Assembly: GCA_947624665.1 (NCBI GenBank)
Contig: CANQLK010000070.1
Location: 1 to 8,627 of the forward strand
Origin: Candidatus Gastranaerophilales bacterium
Lineage (GTDB): Bacteria > Cyanobacteriota > Vampirovibrionia > Gastranaerophilales > Gastranaerophilaceae
Length of the DNA stretch: 8,627 nucleotides
Reading direction: 5' to 3'
The notes beneath the pieces are model-generated. The model searched no databases, was not told where the DNA came from, and worked only from the letters and a program-made list of their open reading frames with translations. Below, in pieces: positions 6,505-8,627 of the stretch (positions within the stretch are counted from its first letter, which is position 1; every line of letters begins with the position of its first letter). A program made the translations under genes and the position numbers.

Positions 6505-7007
6505 TGGAATTATTAAAAGGAAAAGCACATAAATTCGGAGATAACATATCAACCGATCATATAGCGCCGGGTCGATTATTTCATCTGCGATCTAATCTTC
6601 CCGAATTAGCAAAGCACGTGTTAGAGGATGCAGACAGCGAATTTGCCGCAAAGATGAGTAAAGGGGATTTTGTAGTTGCAGGAAATAATTTCGGACTAGG
6701 GTCATCAAGAGAGCATGCACCGCAAATAATAAAAATTGCAGGGGTAGGAGCAGTTTTAGCGAAAAGTTTTGCGCGAATATTTTATCGTAATGCAATAAAC
6801 ATAGGGCTTTTGCTTATTGAATGCGACACCGATAAAATCAATGCAGGTGATGAACTGGAGATAGATATAAAAGAAGGCTATGTATTAAATAAGACACAAA
6901 ACATAAAAATGCCTATAACACCATTACCCGAAGTTATGATAAAGCTTTTAAACGAAGGCGGATTAATTGAACATATAAAGAAACACGGCGATTTTGAATT
7001 AACATAG
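6504..7007 (+). CDS. Aconitase / 3-isopropylmalate dehydratase family, small subunit (LeuD/HacB type)
   Basis: This 167-residue swivelling subunit completes the hydro-lyase active site with the preceding gene. ISTDHIAPGR (15-24) and NNFGLGSSREHAP (61-73) are the standard signatures, followed by SFARIFYRNAINIGL (88-102). The segment LFHLRSN (25-31) after PGR lies where the substrate-selecting loop of LeuD/HacB proteins sits, so it is the place to test for citrate preference. Length matches the short archaeal/clostridial LeuD type (160-170) and is shorter than E. coli LeuD (201). The ATG overlaps the large-subunit TAA in TAATG, and an AGAGAGG site lies within the end of that gene. The dehydrogenase follows after 9 bp. 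Confidence 0.87.
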   Translation: MELLKGKAHKFGDNISTDHIAPGRLFHLRSNLPELAKHVLEDADSEFAAKMSKGDFVVAGNNFGLGSSREHAPQIIKIAGVGAVLAKSFARIFYRNAINIGLLLIECDTDKINAGDELEIDIKEGYVLNKTQNIKMPITPLPEVMIKLLNEGGLIEHIKKHGDFELT

Positions 7008-7016
7008 GAGAGATAA

Positions 7017-8012
7017 ATGCAAACCGTAACATTAATTCCTGGAGATGGTATAGGGCCTGAAATAACAGAGGCGGCAGTAAAGATATTAGAAGCTGCAAAC
7101 GCACAGATAGAATGGGATATTCAAACGGCAGGAGCGGAAGTGGCGGAAAAAGAAGGCTCTCCTTTGCCCGATAGAGTAATTGAGTCTGTCAAAAGAAATA
7201 GAGTAGCACTAAAAGCGCCGGTAACAACACCTATAGGTAAAGGGTTCAGAAGCGTAAACGTTCAATTAAGGAAATCGCTTGATTTATATGCAAATCTTCG
7301 TCCTTGCAAGAATATAGAAGGAATAAAAACCCGTTTTGACAATGTAGATATAGTAATAGTAAGAGAGAATACAGAAGATTTATATGCAGGCATAGAAAGA
7401 CAAATAGATAAAGACAGTGCCGAATCAATAAAAATAATAACCCGAAAAGCCTCATTAAGGATAGCGGAATTTGCTTTTGAGTATGCGGTAAAAAATAATC
7501 GAAAAACGGTACATGCGGTATCAAAGGCAAATATATGCAAACTGACGGACGGATTATTTTTAAATTGTACAAGAGAGATTGCCGAAAAATATCCCGAGAT
7601 AGAATACAAGGAAATTTTAGTAGATAATTTATGTATGCAGTTGGTGCAGAATCCCGAGAAATTTGACGTACTGGTGCTGCCGAATTTATACGGAGATATA
7701 GTATCGGATTTATGTGCGGGATTAGTTGGGGGACTAGGGATAGCCCAAGGAGCGAACATAGGAGAAAATGCGGCGGTATTTGAGCCTGTCCATGGAAGCG
7801 CACCCGATATTAAAGGTCAAAACAGAGCCAATCCGACAGCTTTAATACTTTCAGCGATAGAGATGTTAAGGTATATCAATCAAAATGAAACAGCTGCGAG
7901 AGTTGAAAAAGCATTATATACAGTAATAAAAGAAGGAAAATGTTTAACGCAGGATTTAGGCGGGGAAGCGACTACGAATGAATTTTGCGAAGAGATTATA
8001 AAATTTCTATAA
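7017..8012 (+). CDS. icd: NAD-dependent isocitrate dehydrogenase
   Basis: This 331-residue beta-decarboxylating dehydrogenase is predicted to turn isocitrate into 2-oxoglutarate and CO2. S79, N81 and R85 form the Ser-x-Asn-x3-Arg motif that matches S113, N115 and R119 of E. coli isocitrate dehydrogenase. Isopropylmalate and homoisocitrate enzymes differ there. R95, R116, Y123 and K170 fit the catalytic set, and D203, D227 and D231 the metal ligands, the last two in NLYGDIVSDLCAGLVGGLG. HGSAPDIKG (259-267) has Asp-Ile where NADP enzymes have Lys-Tyr, indicating NAD. The length is that of the short NAD-IDH group, not the roughly 416-residue NADP type. It is the last gene of the operon, with AGGAGAG upstream and a weak terminator-like hairpin 30 bp after the stop. 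Confidence 0.9.
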   Translation: MQTVTLIPGDGIGPEITEAAVKILEAANAQIEWDIQTAGAEVAEKEGSPLPDRVIESVKRNRVALKAPVTTPIGKGFRSVNVQLRKSLDLYANLRPCKNIEGIKTRFDNVDIVIVRENTEDLYAGIERQIDKDSAESIKIITRKASLRIAEFAFEYAVKNNRKTVHAVSKANICKLTDGLFLNCTREIAEKYPEIEYKEILVDNLCMQLVQNPEKFDVLVLPNLYGDIVSDLCAGLVGGLGIAQGANIGENAAVFEPVHGSAPDIKGQNRANPTALILSAIEMLRYINQNETAARVEKALYTVIKEGKCLTQDLGGEATTNEFCEEIIKFL

Positions 8013-8041
8013 CCAACACAGAAATAATATTTTAAAAAATC

Positions 8042-8066
8042 CGAGATATACATTATATCTTGTTTT
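8042..8066 (+). terminator. Weak candidate terminator of the citrate operon
   Basis: A 9-bp stem (8042-8050 with 8054-8062, one G-U pair) with a 3-nt loop CAT is followed by TTTT, 30 bp after the isocitrate dehydrogenase stop. The stem is mostly A-U and the U-run is short, so termination would be inefficient. The rest of the gap 8013-8186 is very AT-rich with nothing else recognised. Confidence 0.35.
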
Positions 8067-8186
8067 AAGCTATGAAATTTTTCCGAATATACATGTAAAG
8101 TTATATTAAAAAAAATATATATAATATCAATAAGTCATATAGAAAAAACTTTATATATATAAACGAGGATAAACGGAAGAATAATT

Positions 8187-8627
8187 ATGAGCATTAAATC
8201 ATTATTCAAAGGATTTATTGATTATTTAACGGATAGTCAGGGGATTTCCGCTAAGAAACTTGGGGCATTAAAAAAGAATGACTTAGGTAAAATCAGTATA
8301 TTTATGAAATATCGAGATGAATTCAAAACATATTTAAGCGATGAAATAAATGTAGACCCTGATATAGTTTCAAAAAGTGTATCGGAAATACTTGATATGC
8401 AAATAAAGAAAGGGAAGATAGTCGATCCGGATTCAACCGATAAAGAGGAAGGCAAGAATGTAAAATCTTACGGAAAGAATCCTACCATAAAAATGGGAGA
8501 AAGAGCGATTACGGATATGTTAAATATGTTATTCGACCAAGATAACATAAAGGAATTAATAGATACAAACAAAGACGGCAAAGTAAATAAAAAAGAGATA
8601 AAATCATTTATAAATTCAATAAAAGGC
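8187..8627 (+). CDS. EF-hand domain protein, 3' end beyond the window
   Basis: The first 147 residues of an otherwise unrecognised protein run off the window with no stop. The ATG has GGAAG 7 nt upstream. The sequence is hydrophilic and lysine/aspartate-rich, with no signal peptide or membrane helix in the visible part. Residues 126-137 (nt 8562-8597) form a canonical EF-hand loop: D126, N128, D130, G131, V133 and E137 occupy positions 1, 3, 5, 6, 8 and 12. Helical residues flank both sides (NMLFDQDNIKELI before, IKSFINSI after). Calcium binding is therefore likely. A second EF-hand might lie past the window end, as these usually pair. A region near residues 80-95 is charged and probably disordered. 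The frame is different from the short minus-strand frame opposite it. No partner function can be inferred from neighbours. Confidence 0.8.
   Translation, partial: MSIKSLFKGFIDYLTDSQGISAKKLGALKKNDLGKISIFMKYRDEFKTYLSDEINVDPDIVSKSVSEILDMQIKKGKIVDPDSTDKEEGKNVKSYGKNPTIKMGERAITDMLNMLFDQDNIKELIDTNKDGKVNKKEIKSFINSIKG

Noticed and set aside
7246..7803. Two overlapping minus-strand open frames of 165-185 codons
   Set aside because: Both are antisense to a well-supported isocitrate dehydrogenase. Their sequences are not protein-like and come from the codon bias of the plus strand.
3932..8012. Leucine biosynthesis operon (leuA-leuC-leuD-leuB)
   Set aside because: The dehydrogenase has isocitrate-binding Ser, Asn and Arg where LeuB has a Leu-rich motif, and the synthase lacks the C-terminal leucine-regulatory domain.
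8120..8125. TATAAT as promoter of the EF-hand gene
   Set aside because: It lies in a long run of alternating A and T where such hexamers occur by chance, and no -35 box is at the right distance.
8237..8455. Minus-strand open frame of 72 codons near the window end
   Set aside because: It is opposite the plus-strand EF-hand protein, which has a ribosome binding site, a longer open frame and a recognisable domain.

Overview
The window comes from a low-GC bacterium (about one third G+C by eye) that is probably an anaerobe. It has bacterial Shine-Dalgarno sites, tRNA genes without an encoded CCA, strong use of A-ending codons such as ATA and AGA, and a citrate-forming enzyme of the isopropylmalate/homocitrate synthase fold in place of an ordinary citrate synthase. 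Low-GC gut lineages such as Clostridia or Gastranaerophilales (Melainabacteria) would fit, but the window does not settle the taxonomy.

Layout. Positions 1-249 hold three tRNA genes on the minus strand, read in the order Thr(UGU), Tyr(GUA), Thr(GGU), the last cut by the window edge. A near-consensus promoter at 272-300 precedes them. Everything else lies on the plus strand: thioredoxin (399-731); two small four-helix membrane proteins that look like diverged DUF805-type paralogues (826-1272 and 1493-1954); a ketopantoate-reductase-family oxidoreductase (1973-2935) overlapping a radical SAM protein with a cysteine-rich C-terminus (2895-3878); a four-gene operon (3932-8012); and the start of an EF-hand protein (8187 to the window end).

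The four-gene operon is the clearest functional unit. It encodes a Re-type citrate synthase-like enzyme, the large and small subunits of a LeuC/LeuD-type hydro-lyase, and a dehydrogenase of the isocitrate/isopropylmalate family. The dehydrogenase carries the Ser-x-Asn-x3-Arg isocitrate-binding signature and the Asp-Ile pair typical of NAD enzymes. Together they would convert oxaloacetate and acetyl-CoA to citrate, isocitrate and 2-oxoglutarate, the oxidative half of the TCA cycle that feeds glutamate synthesis. The databases may label these genes as leucine or homocitrate/lysine enzymes; the dehydrogenase residues are the main argument for the citrate reading.

The reductase and radical SAM pair just upstream is tightly coupled (41-bp overlap). 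Its substrate cannot be told from the sequence, and it is the most open functional question here. I see no mobile element, CRISPR array, phage gene or riboswitch, and no gene-free stretch longer than about 220 bases.
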